Assembly (NCBI RefSeq): GCF_030272615.1
Contig: NC_081415.1
Span: 194,106,695-194,170,694, forward strand
Direction: 5' to 3'
Origin: Cryptomeria japonica
Lineage: Eukaryota; Streptophyta; Pinopsida; Cupressales; Cupressaceae
Length of the DNA: 64,000 bases
This document shows positions 23,834 through 33,190 of the stretch, one piece after another. The notes below the pieces were generated by a model that was not told where the DNA came from, searched no databases, and saw nothing but the letters and a program-made list of their open reading frames with translations. Both the position numbers and the translations under genes were made by a program. Numbering within the stretch: the first letter of the stretch is position 1; every line of letters starts with the position of its first letter.

Positions 23834-24817
23834 TTAATTCACAGACAATTGTGAACAGCTGGCAAGAGTGCAAGCTGAGGCATCCACCACAATGGGGTCC
23901 TCTACTTTGACACCACAGAATCTTTTCTCATCACCCCTACTCCTAACCCCTTCCCCATTACTAACCCTTTTCCGACCCCCATTATTGTCACTGTTATCCA
24001 TTGACTTGGACACCACGTGGAGTGGAAAATTCAGCAGAGCCCTAGCGCCCCTCATCTCGTAAGCGGCACGGTCATATGCCAGGGCAGCATCTTCCGCTGT
24101 ATCGAAGGTTCCGAGCCAAACTCTAGCCCCCTGACGAGCAGAATCTCTGATTTCTGCCGCAAATTTCCCCCATGGCCGCTGCCTGACGCCTCTGTAATGT
24201 CTCCCGGTTCTTTTCACCTCTGAAGCCTTCTGGAAAACCTTAGGCTTTTCGATGCAACTGACAGGTGTCGATTCTTTAGGCGTCACAGGCGTCCATCCTT
24301 TCTGTGTAGCTTCTTTCAGGACGCCGTATAAGACCATATCTTCTGAATCATTCTCATCTAACGGAAGTTTTCCCCACTCGCCTGAAAGACACCGGCTGAC
24401 AGACGGAGAATTGAAGGCAACTTGTTTTCTCTCCCAGGCAAAGCATTCATTGCGTGGAACGATGACGGAAAGCGTCGGACGGGGAAAATTTCTGTTAAAT
24501 GTTGCTGCAGTTGCGAAGAGTCTGTTATTTGTTGCTGTATTTTCCGTCTGCCAGCTTTCCTCCTCGAAATCGCCGACCAGAGCACTCTCAATGAACTTCT
24601 CGTCCTCGCAGCTACCGCCACAGGAGGCCGTGTCTTTGAAATTTAAATCGGCGTCAGTTGACGGAGAATTTTCCGTCAAGCAGGACTCAGCAGGGGATCC
24701 AGTGTAGAATTCTCCATCCTGGCTGCGATCCGAGCCGTTCGATTCGCCGAGCAGGTGAAGCCGAATTTGATCCAGAACATCCATTGGTACACAATCTTCT
24801 GGCATTCCAGAGCTCAT
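23834..24817 (-). CDS. AP2/ERF-domain ethylene-response transcription factor, group IX type
   Basis: An intact 327-residue intronless ORF. It is predicted to be a nuclear DNA-binding regulator of the ERF subfamily that recognises GCC-box (GCCGCC) promoters in ethylene, jasmonate and defence responses. The single AP2 domain spans about residues 207-265: [19 protein letters not shown], then [19 protein letters not shown] and [10 protein letters not shown]. Alanine and aspartate in AAEIRD are the residues that mark ERF rather than DREB proteins. Upstream of it, residues 151-175 ([20 protein letters not shown]) match the conserved acidic motif of group IX factors such as AtERF1/2 and Pti4. The N-terminus has a [11 protein letters not shown] helix (about 15-25). 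The C-terminus is Ser- and basic-rich (GGRKR), a possible nuclear-localisation signal. Codons are more GC-rich than the surroundings. The antisense frame 24252-24707 is a shadow. Exact orthology cannot be assigned by eye. Confidence 0.95.
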   Translation of the reverse strand: MSSGMPEDCVPMDVLDQIRLHLLGESNGSDRSQDGEFYTGSPAESCLTENSPSTDADLNFKDTASCGGSCEDEKFIESALVGDFEEESWQTENTATNNRLFATAATFNRNFPRPTLSVIVPRNECFAWERKQVAFNSPSVSRCLSGEWGKLPLDENDSEDMVLYGVLKEATQKGWTPVTPKESTPVSCIEKPKVFQKASEVKRTGRHYRGVRQRPWGKFAAEIRDSARQGARVWLGTFDTAEDAALAYDRAAYEMRGARALLNFPLHVVSKSMDNSDNNGGRKRVSNGEGVRSRGDEKRFCGVKVEDPIVVDASACTLASCSQLSVN

Positions 24818-24933
24818 TTTGCAGAGATTTGTGTTTATTATGACAGAAAATTGTGACAGAAAAAAGACTCCGGAGAGACTAAATAAATTTTACGTTCTCA
24901 AATTGAACTGGAAGAGAGATATCAGGGGGACTA

Positions 24934-24940
24934 GATATAG
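24934..24940 (-). promoter_or_regulatory. Candidate TATA element of the ERF gene
   Basis: On the minus strand this reads CTATATC about 120 bases before the ATG, a plausible distance for a plant gene with a short leader. An AT-rich stretch at 24970-25005 is an alternative, so the call is weak. Confidence 0.3.
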
Positions 24941-25018
24941 ACTCTGGGAAGCTCAGTAGGAAACATCAAAAATATTTTATTGTGATATTTTAAATAATAA
25001 AATACAGACTGGTGCGTG

Positions 25019-25026
25019 CCACGTGG
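25019..25026. promoter_or_regulatory. G-box (CCACGTGG) upstream of the ERF gene
   Basis: Perfect palindromic G-box core, about 200 bp upstream of the ATG. G-boxes bind bHLH (MYC type) and bZIP factors. Confidence 0.55.
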
Positions 25027-25081
25027 CTCAAGTTAATCCCCCCTAGACTCTCTATTAAACATGCTCGACTTTTCCAATATC

Positions 25082-25092
25082 GTGGGACCCAC
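25082..25092. promoter_or_regulatory. TCP-type palindrome GTGGGACCCAC
   Basis: This contains the class I TCP consensus GGNCCCAC and its near-mirror on the other strand. It lies four bases from the first TGACGTCA site. Confidence 0.45.
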
Positions 25093-25095
25093 TCG

Positions 25096-25126
25096 TGACG
25101 TCATGACTGCCTCCATGGTGACGTCA
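25096..25126. promoter_or_regulatory. Pair of perfect TGACGTCA palindromes (as-1/TGA-bZIP type)
   Basis: TGACGTCA occurs at 25096-25103 and again at 25119-25126, 23 bp apart (about two helical turns), roughly 280-310 bp upstream of the ERF ATG. Such sites bind TGA-class bZIP factors in salicylate, jasmonate and stress responses. A random 8-mer is expected about once in 65 kb, so two in 31 bp is striking. Confidence 0.6.
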
Positions 25127-25283
25127 TTGCATGCGACTCCAGTCTGCGTGTGCACGGGAGGAAAACAAAAGACAACCACCACCGATTTGTTATTTTGTCG
25201 TTTTTTAATTGAGTTAATCACATGCTTAAAAGAAAAAATATTTTACCGTGGTTAACTAAAGTAAATTATCGATGGTTCCAATT

Positions 25284-25303
25284 TTGACCATTTACGTCAC
25301 GTG
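25284..25303. promoter_or_regulatory. W-box followed by a fused ACGTCA/CACGTG element
   Basis: TTGACC (WRKY site) lies at 25284-25289, then ACGTCA at 25294-25299 overlapping CACGTG at 25298-25303. It is about 470 bp upstream of the ERF ATG and fits a stress-responsive promoter. Confidence 0.45.
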
Positions 25304-25435
25304 GGTAATGGGGAGAAGTCCATGATTGCGACATTTGCTTGGCGCCTACGGAAAGTATAACACTATACTCGCGCTAAGTTATGGGGTTTTTAACGTTTTT
25401 CTTTTTAATCTTTCTATATAGAGTATATTGATATA
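25304..25435. other. Upstream intergenic stretch with no recognisable element
   Basis: Short AT-rich interval between the ERF promoter cluster and the repeats starting near 25436. Nothing further is seen in it. Confidence 0.4.
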
Positions 25436-25620
25436 AAAATGGGCCTTTCACAAGGGTTCAATTTTGGCAAGCATCATGTGAATTGAAATCTATTTTGACA
25501 AATTTTTAGTGTACTATTTTATGATATTGGGTATATTTTGATATAAAAGATGATTTTTTAACCAGGGTTCAATTTTGGCAAGCATCATGTGTTTTAAAGT
25601 CTATGTTGACATTTTTGTTT
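25436..25620. repeat. Two-copy direct repeat of ~113 bp
   Basis: 'gggttcaattttggcaagca' followed by 'tcatgtg' occurs at about 25455 and 25567, each preceded by a 'tatattgatataaaa'-like sequence and followed by a 'tctattttgaca'-like sequence. Non-coding. Confidence 0.75.
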
Positions 25621-25792
25621 CCAAGAAGTATCTAGAGGAACTTTTTTTTGAGCTTAATAATTTATGATGTTAGGTATATGAGTTTTTTTTTCCCCTTTTT
25701 AGTCAAGAGTTAAGGTTTTCGGTGATATTTTGGGTGCATGAATCATTGTCCCTTTCAACTAGGAGTCAAGGTTTTAGGGGTATTCATTATGT

Positions 25793-26150
25793 CAAATTTG
25801 CTTAGAGTAGGATTTAGATCTTATCCTTTAAGGTGTTGAGCCCTTGTACTTCACAAGGGGTATGATTATGACATTATCTATTTAAAATATCAAGCATTTA
25901 CATTCAAGGAGTAAAAAATGTTAAATTTGCTTAGAGTAGGATTTAGATCTCATCCTTTAGGGTGTTGAGCCCTTGTACTTCACAAGGGGTATGATTATGA
26001 CCTCGTCTAGTTAAAATATCAAGCATTTACATTCAAGGAGTAAAAAATGTCAAATTTGCTTAGAGTGGGATTTAGATCTCATCCTTTAGGGTGTTGAGCC
26101 CTTATACATCACAAGGGGTGTGATTATGACCTCATTTATTTAAAATATGA
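25793..26150. repeat. 129-bp tandem repeat, about 2.8 units
   Basis: Units begin at 25793, 25922 and 26051 with 'aaatttgcttagagtrggat' and include 'ggtgttgagcccttgtactt' and 'cacaaggggtatgattatga'. The copies are nearly identical, so this expansion is recent compared with neighbouring repeats. Confidence 0.9.
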
Positions 26151-26159
26151 ATATAATCC

Positions 26160-26535
26160 CAATTTGAGAGTGCTAGGTTTTTGCACTTACTAAGACTTGA
26201 TCCTTATTGAGCTCTTTGTTAATGGTCACATTTTCATTTGATGTTGAGGTGGAGACCAAGGAGTTTAGATTGGTGTTTGCTAGGAATTAGTTCTTAACAT
26301 AGTAAATAATAAACAAATAATATAAAGATCAACTTTTAGTTAGTTGTTGGGTAGTTGTAGGTTGTTTGCCTATATAAAGCCATTGAATGCAATAATATGT
26401 GTTGAAGATAATTTGATTGTGTTTGAGCCTCTAGCTCTTTTTGTCTCGGTTTTTATAGTGTTGATGGATTTTAGAAGAAATAAGTGTTCATTAGAGATTT
26501 AGTGCCAATATTTGAGGAAGTTATAATAGAAATCT
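26160..26535 (+). repeat. Probable LTR remnant with TATA-like box
   Basis: The sequence 'gcctatataaagccattgaa' (near 26370), followed by 'gtttgagcctctagctcttt', looks like the U3/R part of a plant LTR. No matching second LTR or TSD was found. The short frame that follows (26536-26748) has no recognisable domain. Confidence 0.35.
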
Positions 26536-27055
26536 ATGAATTTTGTTAATGTGAATATTATGGGGACTGATGAAAATAATAATATCAATTGCACTCCTCA
26601 CATTGAAATTGAGGTCATACAATGTTTGGTGTGGCCACATGTTCCAAGTAAGAACTTAGAAGTCCTAAAGATCACTAAACTTCTACACACCTTTATGGAG
26701 GTGGTAGGGAGATTGAGTGAAGCCTCCAAACATTTGTTATCCTTTTGATTTATCTTATTCTACTAGATTAGGGAGGCAAAGAAGCTAAGAAAATATGTAG
26801 AGAGGTATTCTACCATTTTAAGAAATTGACAATAATTTTCCAAGTCTTCCACATGTTGAAAAAAAGAAAGGGCACCTTTAAAAATAAGACAAGTGCCTTC
26901 AGTTTTAGGGCCAATAATTCCAAGCCCCCATCTACTCTTAGGTTAGGTCTAATTTAGATACTGGGGTGGGTCTGAATCATGGAGAACTATCCCATTTAGC
27001 CTATACAAATTGACATATAGAAGCTTTGTGAGGTCTTCATAACCCATGTTATAAA

Positions 27056-27320
27056 ATGGGACTTCAACCCATAGCTCAAATGGTTGGTAAGGTTGTTCCA
27101 AGGTTTTGGGTTCTCCCTATGCAGGTCAAAGGTTCAACTCTTTCCAGCTAGGTTGTTTGAGCCCGCTTTGTCGCCCATTGAGCTCAGTATTCTTGCCTTA
27201 GCTCACCCCCGCCATACCCCAAAACTTGACAAAAAGTAAGACCGAAGCAAGGTGTAGTTGGGTTTGGGTTGCTGGGTTGGGTCTCATTGGGTTATCTCTT
27301 GATATCAAAAAAAAAAAATT
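27056..27320 (+). mobile_element. tRNA-derived SINE
   Basis: About 265 bp. It has a polymerase III A-box-like TAGCTCAAATGGTTGGTAAG near 27077 and a B-box-like GGTTCAACTC near 27129, spaced as in a tRNA gene. A non-tRNA body follows, then a 3' end 'ttgatatcaaaaaaaaaaaa'. The tail resembles that of the LINE in this window (ATATCAAAA), as expected if the LINE mobilises it. TSDs are not certain; TTATAA flanks both sides but is short. Confidence 0.7.
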
Positions 27321-27479
27321 ATTATAAGACATCAAATGAGAAGAGAAGTAAACACAAGTTTGTTGAATATAATGTTGTCATTGATGTCAAGGTGTCAAAG
27401 AGATTGAATCACTATCATTTGTTTCAGAGCATTTGAGAATAATGAAGGACAGGGTCTAGTAATGATTGTATAGCTCTCT

Positions 27480-28200
27480 TGATGTTATCACTATTTACCA
27501 GTGTCAGTAGTTCTTTATATGTCTAGTGTATCTACAATGGTTTCTAGGAGTTGTTCAATAATTGTATATGCATCTAGTTACACTATTGAAGTCTACGATG
27601 ATGCATTCCACCACATTGAGGTATTATGGCTTGCAGTTTGGAATATAAGTAAGGCCTTACACGAAGACAAACATTCTAGAGTTTGAGGAAGTGCTCTTGT
27701 ATTAAAAAATTTAGAGATGATAGAGTGCTCACAGTACTAGCTCATTATCTATGCAAAAGGATTTGTTGGGTGCATTAGAGAAAGGTAACACACACTAGCT
27801 GGAAGAAGTGTGTGAAGGTAGTTTGGGGCTAATTGAGTTCATGTTAAGTAATACATAACATAATCCCACTCTTGGTATAACATCTTGGCTTTAGGATTGA
27901 GCCAACATGGAGATACAATTAATCTTGGAATGCATATATACTACCAATTTATTCCATTCCGATGTGTGGTAGTTGTGTGGAGAAGTGCAAAAAGTTGTGC
28001 AAACTATATACTTAATAAATAGAAGTGCATATGCAATGAAGTGTGTGAATTAAGATGCATATCATATAAACATAGTGAGAGTGTTCTAAAATAGATTAGA
28101 TCAAATAGGTGAAGAAGGTTAAGGTTGGAAGGTCTACATGATATACATTTTGTATTCCCTATATCTTATTTATAATTAAGGTTGGTGCCTCATAATATAG
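27480..28200 (+). repeat. Decayed Copia-like LTR duplication, copy 1
   Basis: It aligns with 28201-28836 plus 30205-30350 (shared 'tgcattccaccayrktgagg', 'agagatgatagartg' and 'gcatatataataccaatttr'). The copies are roughly 80% alike by eye. No coding sequence is supported; the small frame 27501-27686 is fortuitous. Confidence 0.6.
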
Positions 28201-30725
28201 TGTGTCTATAGTGGTCTGGTAATGTCTACAATAGATTTCTAGGAGGTTGTTTAATTATTGTATATACATCCAATTGTACTATTCATGTCTGTGATGTTGC
28301 ATTCCACCATGGTGAGGTATTGTGACTTGCAATTTGGAATATAATTAAGTCCCTACACAAAGACAAATATTCTATAGTTTAAGAGGTAGTGCTCATGTAT
28401 TCAAAAAATTAAGAGATGATAGAATGTTCACAGTGCCAGTTCATTGTCTATGCAAAAGGTTATATTGGATGCACCGAAGGAAGGTAATGTGTGCTAGTTG
28501 GAGGAAGTGTGTGAACGTATTTTGGAACTAGTTGGCTTTGTGTTAAGAAACACATAGCGTGATCTCTTTCTCAGTGTAATGTTTTGGCTTTAGGACTAAG
28601 TCATCTAAACATTCTATTTAACAAATGTGCCCTTGGTCAACTTTTGGATATTGTAAATATGTTCTAGCCCACATCATGAAGATGTAATTAATATTGGAAT
28701 GCATATATAATACCAATTTGTTTCATTTCAATGTGTCTTAGTTGTGCAAAGAAGTAGCAAAATTTGTACAAGCTACATACTCAATAAAGAGAAGTGCAAA
28801 TGTGATAGAGTGTGAAAATGAAGATGCATATCCTTGTAAGGTAAAGAAAAGGAAATTCACTAGTATAAAAATGCAAACTAGGAATCAAACCCAATCCAAC
28901 CAATTATTGTTCTCTTTTGTTGATTTGATTGATTGAAAATTGACAATGTAAAGAACTAGGCTAAAGGGTGAAAAATTGGCGATAAACAATGTGAACAAGC
29001 AAATGTAGATCTAGAAATGAACTAATAGGTACAAAATTGGAAAGGGGATGTAGAGAGGAACCTATGTTTGAAATATAAGCTGAAAACTAAGTGGACATTG
29101 TTGCTAGGCACCCTAGTTTAGATAGGTGTCCAAATGCAAAATAGGTTCCAAACTAATCTTAGGAGCTCCTATCCTTTGCTCTAGTAAATTTTTAGGTTGA
29201 ATCACCTAGACTATGACACTTTTGTTTTTGATGAACTAGATCTCATTGGTCTTGTCTCTATCTGCACTATGCTCTTGTGTACTCTGTCTAAACCTAAAAC
29301 TTATATTTTTGAGCTTGGATCTACACACAAGAGGATAAAAATGGTGTTTGGGATGTATAGGGTCTTGCCTTAGTCAAACCCTAGGTTGGATTTTACCCTA
29401 TGACAATGATGAATAGGAAATAGAAATACGAATTAAAATGCTTGAACAAAAACGCTTAATTGAAATTATTATACCTTCAATTGATGATGCAATGTTCTTG
29501 GGATAAGTCCTCCATGTGTTGATGTAATAACATGATTTAACATCATAAAATCCATTATGAAAAAATAATAGAAGATGCCTTGTTGTATCTCGTTTCTTCT
29601 TAAACTTATATTTTCTCTTGGAGAAGAATACTTTCTTTTGAATCAAAATGATAGTATAATAATTTGATGATGAAATGAATTAGGGGTGGTGTCTTATATA
29701 TGATCTCAAAGTAAAATAACCTTTTGGTAGACTTAAAATTCATTCTTTTTCATTGAAGATAGATCTAGAAATTGTAAGGCTGACATATTATTCTCGCAGA
29801 TTTTGGCCAAAAAGTATCAGACACTATGTGATTCACATAGTGTCGTGACAAAATAGGCCCAAAGCTTTAGGGTCATGAGATAATAGGGAACTAATACCAA
29901 AACTATAATTAATATGAAAAATGACCATATTTAAGTGGGGGAAAAGTGCATTGAACTTTAAAATGACATAGGACACATATAATCTTAAAATGAAATAAGA
30001 TAATGGGCACACTTAAAATAAGGGCCCAAACAGGAAAGTGTTGATGTATTAAAGTAGAATAGGACTCATAATATTGAATTAAGTATTCATTTAATTCAAT
30101 AAGAGGTCCTATAATGCATAGAAAAATGGGAAATTTAGAATAAGTGCTAGGAGAGTGTGATATTGAACTCATTAATTAAAGAAGTCAAATTTATGACACT
30201 ACAATAACTATACACATAGTGAGCGTTTTTAATTTGAAGTGGGTCTAACTACATAGGTGAAGAAGGTTGAGCTTGGAAGGTTTGGATGATATATCTTTTG
30301 TATTACCTATATCTTATTTGTAATTGAGTATTATGCCTCATAATCTAAGTTGGTGCTCAATGATTTGAATAAGGGGATTGGTATCTTTAATAGATTGGTG
30401 CTTACAATTTTGATTAGGGATCGGTGTCTTCATCTTAGGTTGAAATTCATGCAAGTTTTTGCTTGCAAAATCATTGTAAGTTCTTTATTTTTTGTGAGGT
30501 TGGATTTGGGTAGTAGATCCAAGCAATTATTATCACTATGGTTTTTCCCTTCTAGGTTTTCATGTAAATCTAGTGCTCTCTTGTGTTGATGTGTGTTTGT
30601 GTTGATCACTTGAATAGTTGAATTAATATGTGAGATGCGGTAATGATTTTAATGTTTCATTGCATGTGGATTTAAATTTGGCATATATTGATTCACCTCC
30701 TCTTAGTACATCGATGTGCTTAAAA
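28201..30725 (+). repeat. Decayed Copia-like LTR, copy 2, split by an insertion
   Basis: It starts as copy 1 and resumes after an insertion at about 28837-30205. Its right part (30540-30590) has the 'ggtttttcccttctaggttt' block also present in the Copia LTR at 32836, and it ends just before a primer-binding-site-like sequence at 30729. It is interpreted as the 5' LTR of the decayed Copia element whose gag follows. Confidence 0.5.
28837..30205. mobile_element. Unclassified ~1.37-kb insertion relative to LTR copy 1
   Basis: In copy 1 'gatgcatatc' runs directly into 'ataaacatagtgag', while here the two parts are separated by this segment. It contains only short frames (minus 29398-29646 and 29909-30172) without recognisable domains. 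Terminal repeats and TSD were not identified, so a deletion in copy 1 cannot be excluded. Confidence 0.4.
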
Positions 30726-30728
30726 GTT

Positions 30729-31480
30729 GGTATCAAAGTTAAGTTCCTTGGATAAACCTAACAATTTGAGGTACATCTAAGATGGCAGACACCATTTCTC
30801 AGGGAGGTATCTCTTCAAACAAGGACTTCATTTTGATGGATCTAATTATGTGTTTTGGGTTGTAAGGACAAAACTCTAATTGATGGCTTTATGGTTTGAT
30901 GTTTGGTTGATGATTGAGGATGGCTATGAGATTCCATAAAATCCTCCAAGAGACCAGGCCAGAAAGAAAGCTTGTGACAATAATGATAGGGTAAGAAATT
31001 CTATCTTATGTGGTTTATCTAACTCTGAGTTTGTTAATATAATGACTATAGGACCATAAAAGAATTTTGGCATAAGTTGCATCATACCTATGAAGGAGAT
31101 GAAAAAGTCAAGTAGGCAAAGCTTTGATTCGAATTTTTTTGCAATTGAAGAAGCTAAAGATCTAAATTATTTGACTATGGATGAACTACATTGAATAATA
31201 ATTGCATATGAGGTGATTATTATAAATGAAAAATTTATAAGAAAAGAGGATGCTTTCAAGGCATCCAAGAATATTGAAGATTATGATGCTAGTGACGATT
31301 CAGATCTATAAGAAGCTAGCTTTGTAAGAAGAGTGCAAAGAGGTTCCATAAAGTATAAAGGTAAGTTAACCTTGACCAATTGCACTCTTATTGAAATCAA
31401 ATTCAATATCAAATCTAAAATCAACAATACTATAAACTACTAACAAATCTTAAGAGAACCTTAACTTAGTATTTTTGGGG
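30729..31480 (+). pseudogene. Decayed Copia gag with primer-binding site
   Basis: TGGTATCAAAGT at 30729-30740 resembles the initiator-Met tRNA primer site. An ATG follows at 30782. Translation in shifting frames gives Copia Gag features: FDGSNYVFW, then LMALWFDVWLMIEDGYEIP, then ILCGLSNSEF. The Copia Gag normally gathers element RNA into particles. Several stops and frameshifts are present, and no zinc knuckle or downstream pol follows before the next element inserts at 31523. It is a truncated relic. Confidence 0.6.
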
Positions 31481-31517
31481 GTTAGAGATGGGACAACCTT
31501 AAACCTTTCTCAAAGGT

Positions 31518-31522
31518 AAGTG
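31518..31522. repeat. TSD of Copia element (AAGTG), left
   Basis: Exact match to 39306-39310 on the other side of the element. Confidence 0.9.
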
Positions 31523-33065
31523 TGTTGGCATTTTAGTAGAAAGAAAGATTGTTGATATTCAATAAGGATATTGAGAAGGTTGTTGAAGATTATTGATATA
31601 ACTAAAGAAGGATGATAACTATCTTTATAACATTATTTTGTCATTGATGTCAAGAAATTGATTATCTGATTCAGTATGATGTTGCCATATCTTGAGACGA
31701 TTGATTAGAAGAGAATTAAGATGTCAGTAAAAGACAGAAAGAATGTGATGAATAAGAGGAGGAACAAGTTATTCAATGGGCAACTATTACCGAGTTAGAC
31801 AATGATGAGATCATGATGTTTAGATTGTTTTGATATCCTACATATGTTGTTGATTGTAAGGTTAATACTATACTATGTCACTGAGAAAAGAACCTAGTCG
31901 GTAAACCCTAAGGAACCTAGTCGGTAAACCCTAAGGAACCTATTCGGTAAACCCTAAGGTTATCGATATCGGTTAATGAAGGTGGAATGTCTACCGAGTA
32001 AAGTTTAGTATTTACCAAGTTGCAACCGAGTTATGACAGTGCGCATTGGATGGATAAAAGCATTATTTAATGAAGGACAATGATGAGCTGGAGATGTATA
32101 AATGTTTGGTATGCCGTGCATGAAGTTTGTTAAGGATCTATGGCAAAGAAAAATTGACAGGAAGATCTACAGCGCAGATTGAACCGCAATAACCTTGTGC
32201 AAGTTCCAAGAAGGGAATGCAAGTCCCTAGGTAAGGTAAAACGTTTTTAGATCGGAAGGATACATTAAACTTGGTCAAGTTTGAAGATCTGATGGCTAAG
32301 ATTGATCATGAGAAATGTGATCAAAGAGATTTAGCGGTTAGCAATTGTTTATAAATAAGGAATTGTTAATAAACAATGTATGCGGGCAAGTGTAAGCACA
32401 TGAATGCTACATAGTGATTACCGAGCACAGAAGCTTGAAGACCTGTTTGAATAACAGAGTAGAGAGCCCAACAGAGGGACAAGATAAGTCCTATGACTAG
32501 ATTGTTCTAAGCAAATAAGAATCTGCTTTAGCATTTTAGATGTGAAGTTGCAGATAGATTTTTATTACTGTTATTTTGTAAGTGACAGAAAATCTCTTAA
32601 CCGAATGGACTTAATAGTCTTATTTGTAAACCCTCTAGCAAGGTAACATTCTAAATGAGTGTTTGAAATCCTTTGACAAGGTCACTTCTAACAAAGTGAA
32701 GATCCTAATAGATCTGAGGGAAATCCCTTAACCGGGTCACATCTAGCAATGTGTTTGTAATCTTTAACAGGATTTGCTTTTAACCGAGCATACTCTAGAA
32801 GAGTATATTTCTTAGTGGGTCCGAAATCCCACAATGGTTTTTCCCTATTTGGGTTTCCACGTTAAATTTGGTGTTATGAATGTTATGATGATTATGTGTT
32901 CATAAGTTTGCATGTTTAGCAGTTTTTGGTTAAGTTGCTTAAGTATAAGTTACCGAGGTTGAATTTGTTGATTTTATGGAAGTTTAAGTTTGTATGATTC
33001 ACCCCACCCCTCTCATCTTGTTAGCTATTGGCATCTGTACTTTACATTTAGTATCAGAACTAACA
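31523..33065 (+). repeat. Copia 5' LTR
   Basis: 1543 bp, beginning TGTTGGCATT and ending GAACTAACA. A 24-bp unit around 'cctagtcggtaaaccctaag' is present three times near 31889-31960, against about two in the 3' LTR, which explains the length difference. Confidence 0.95.
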
Positions 33066-33067
33066 AT

Positions 33068-33079
33068 TGGTGTCAAAGC
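33068..33079 (+). other. Copia primer-binding site (initiator-Met tRNA type)
   Basis: TGGTGTCAAAGC, two nucleotides after the LTR. It matches the usual TGGTATCAGAGC with two substitutions. Confidence 0.75.
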
Positions 33080-33190
33080 TTTGGACTTTGGAAGAAAAAG
33101 TTTAAAGGTGCTTGAGGCAAAGATCCGAAGATGTATAAAAGGGATGCACCGAAGCTAAACAAGTCAAGTTTCTCCACATGGTAGAAAAGG

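Noticed and set aside
24252-24707. 151-codon plus-strand ORF opposite the ERF gene
   Set aside because: It is fully antisense to a conserved AP2/ERF coding sequence and has no domain of its own; a shadow frame.
26536-26748. 70-codon ORF as a small gene
   Set aside because: No homology is recognised, it has no promoter context of its own, and it follows an LTR-like remnant.
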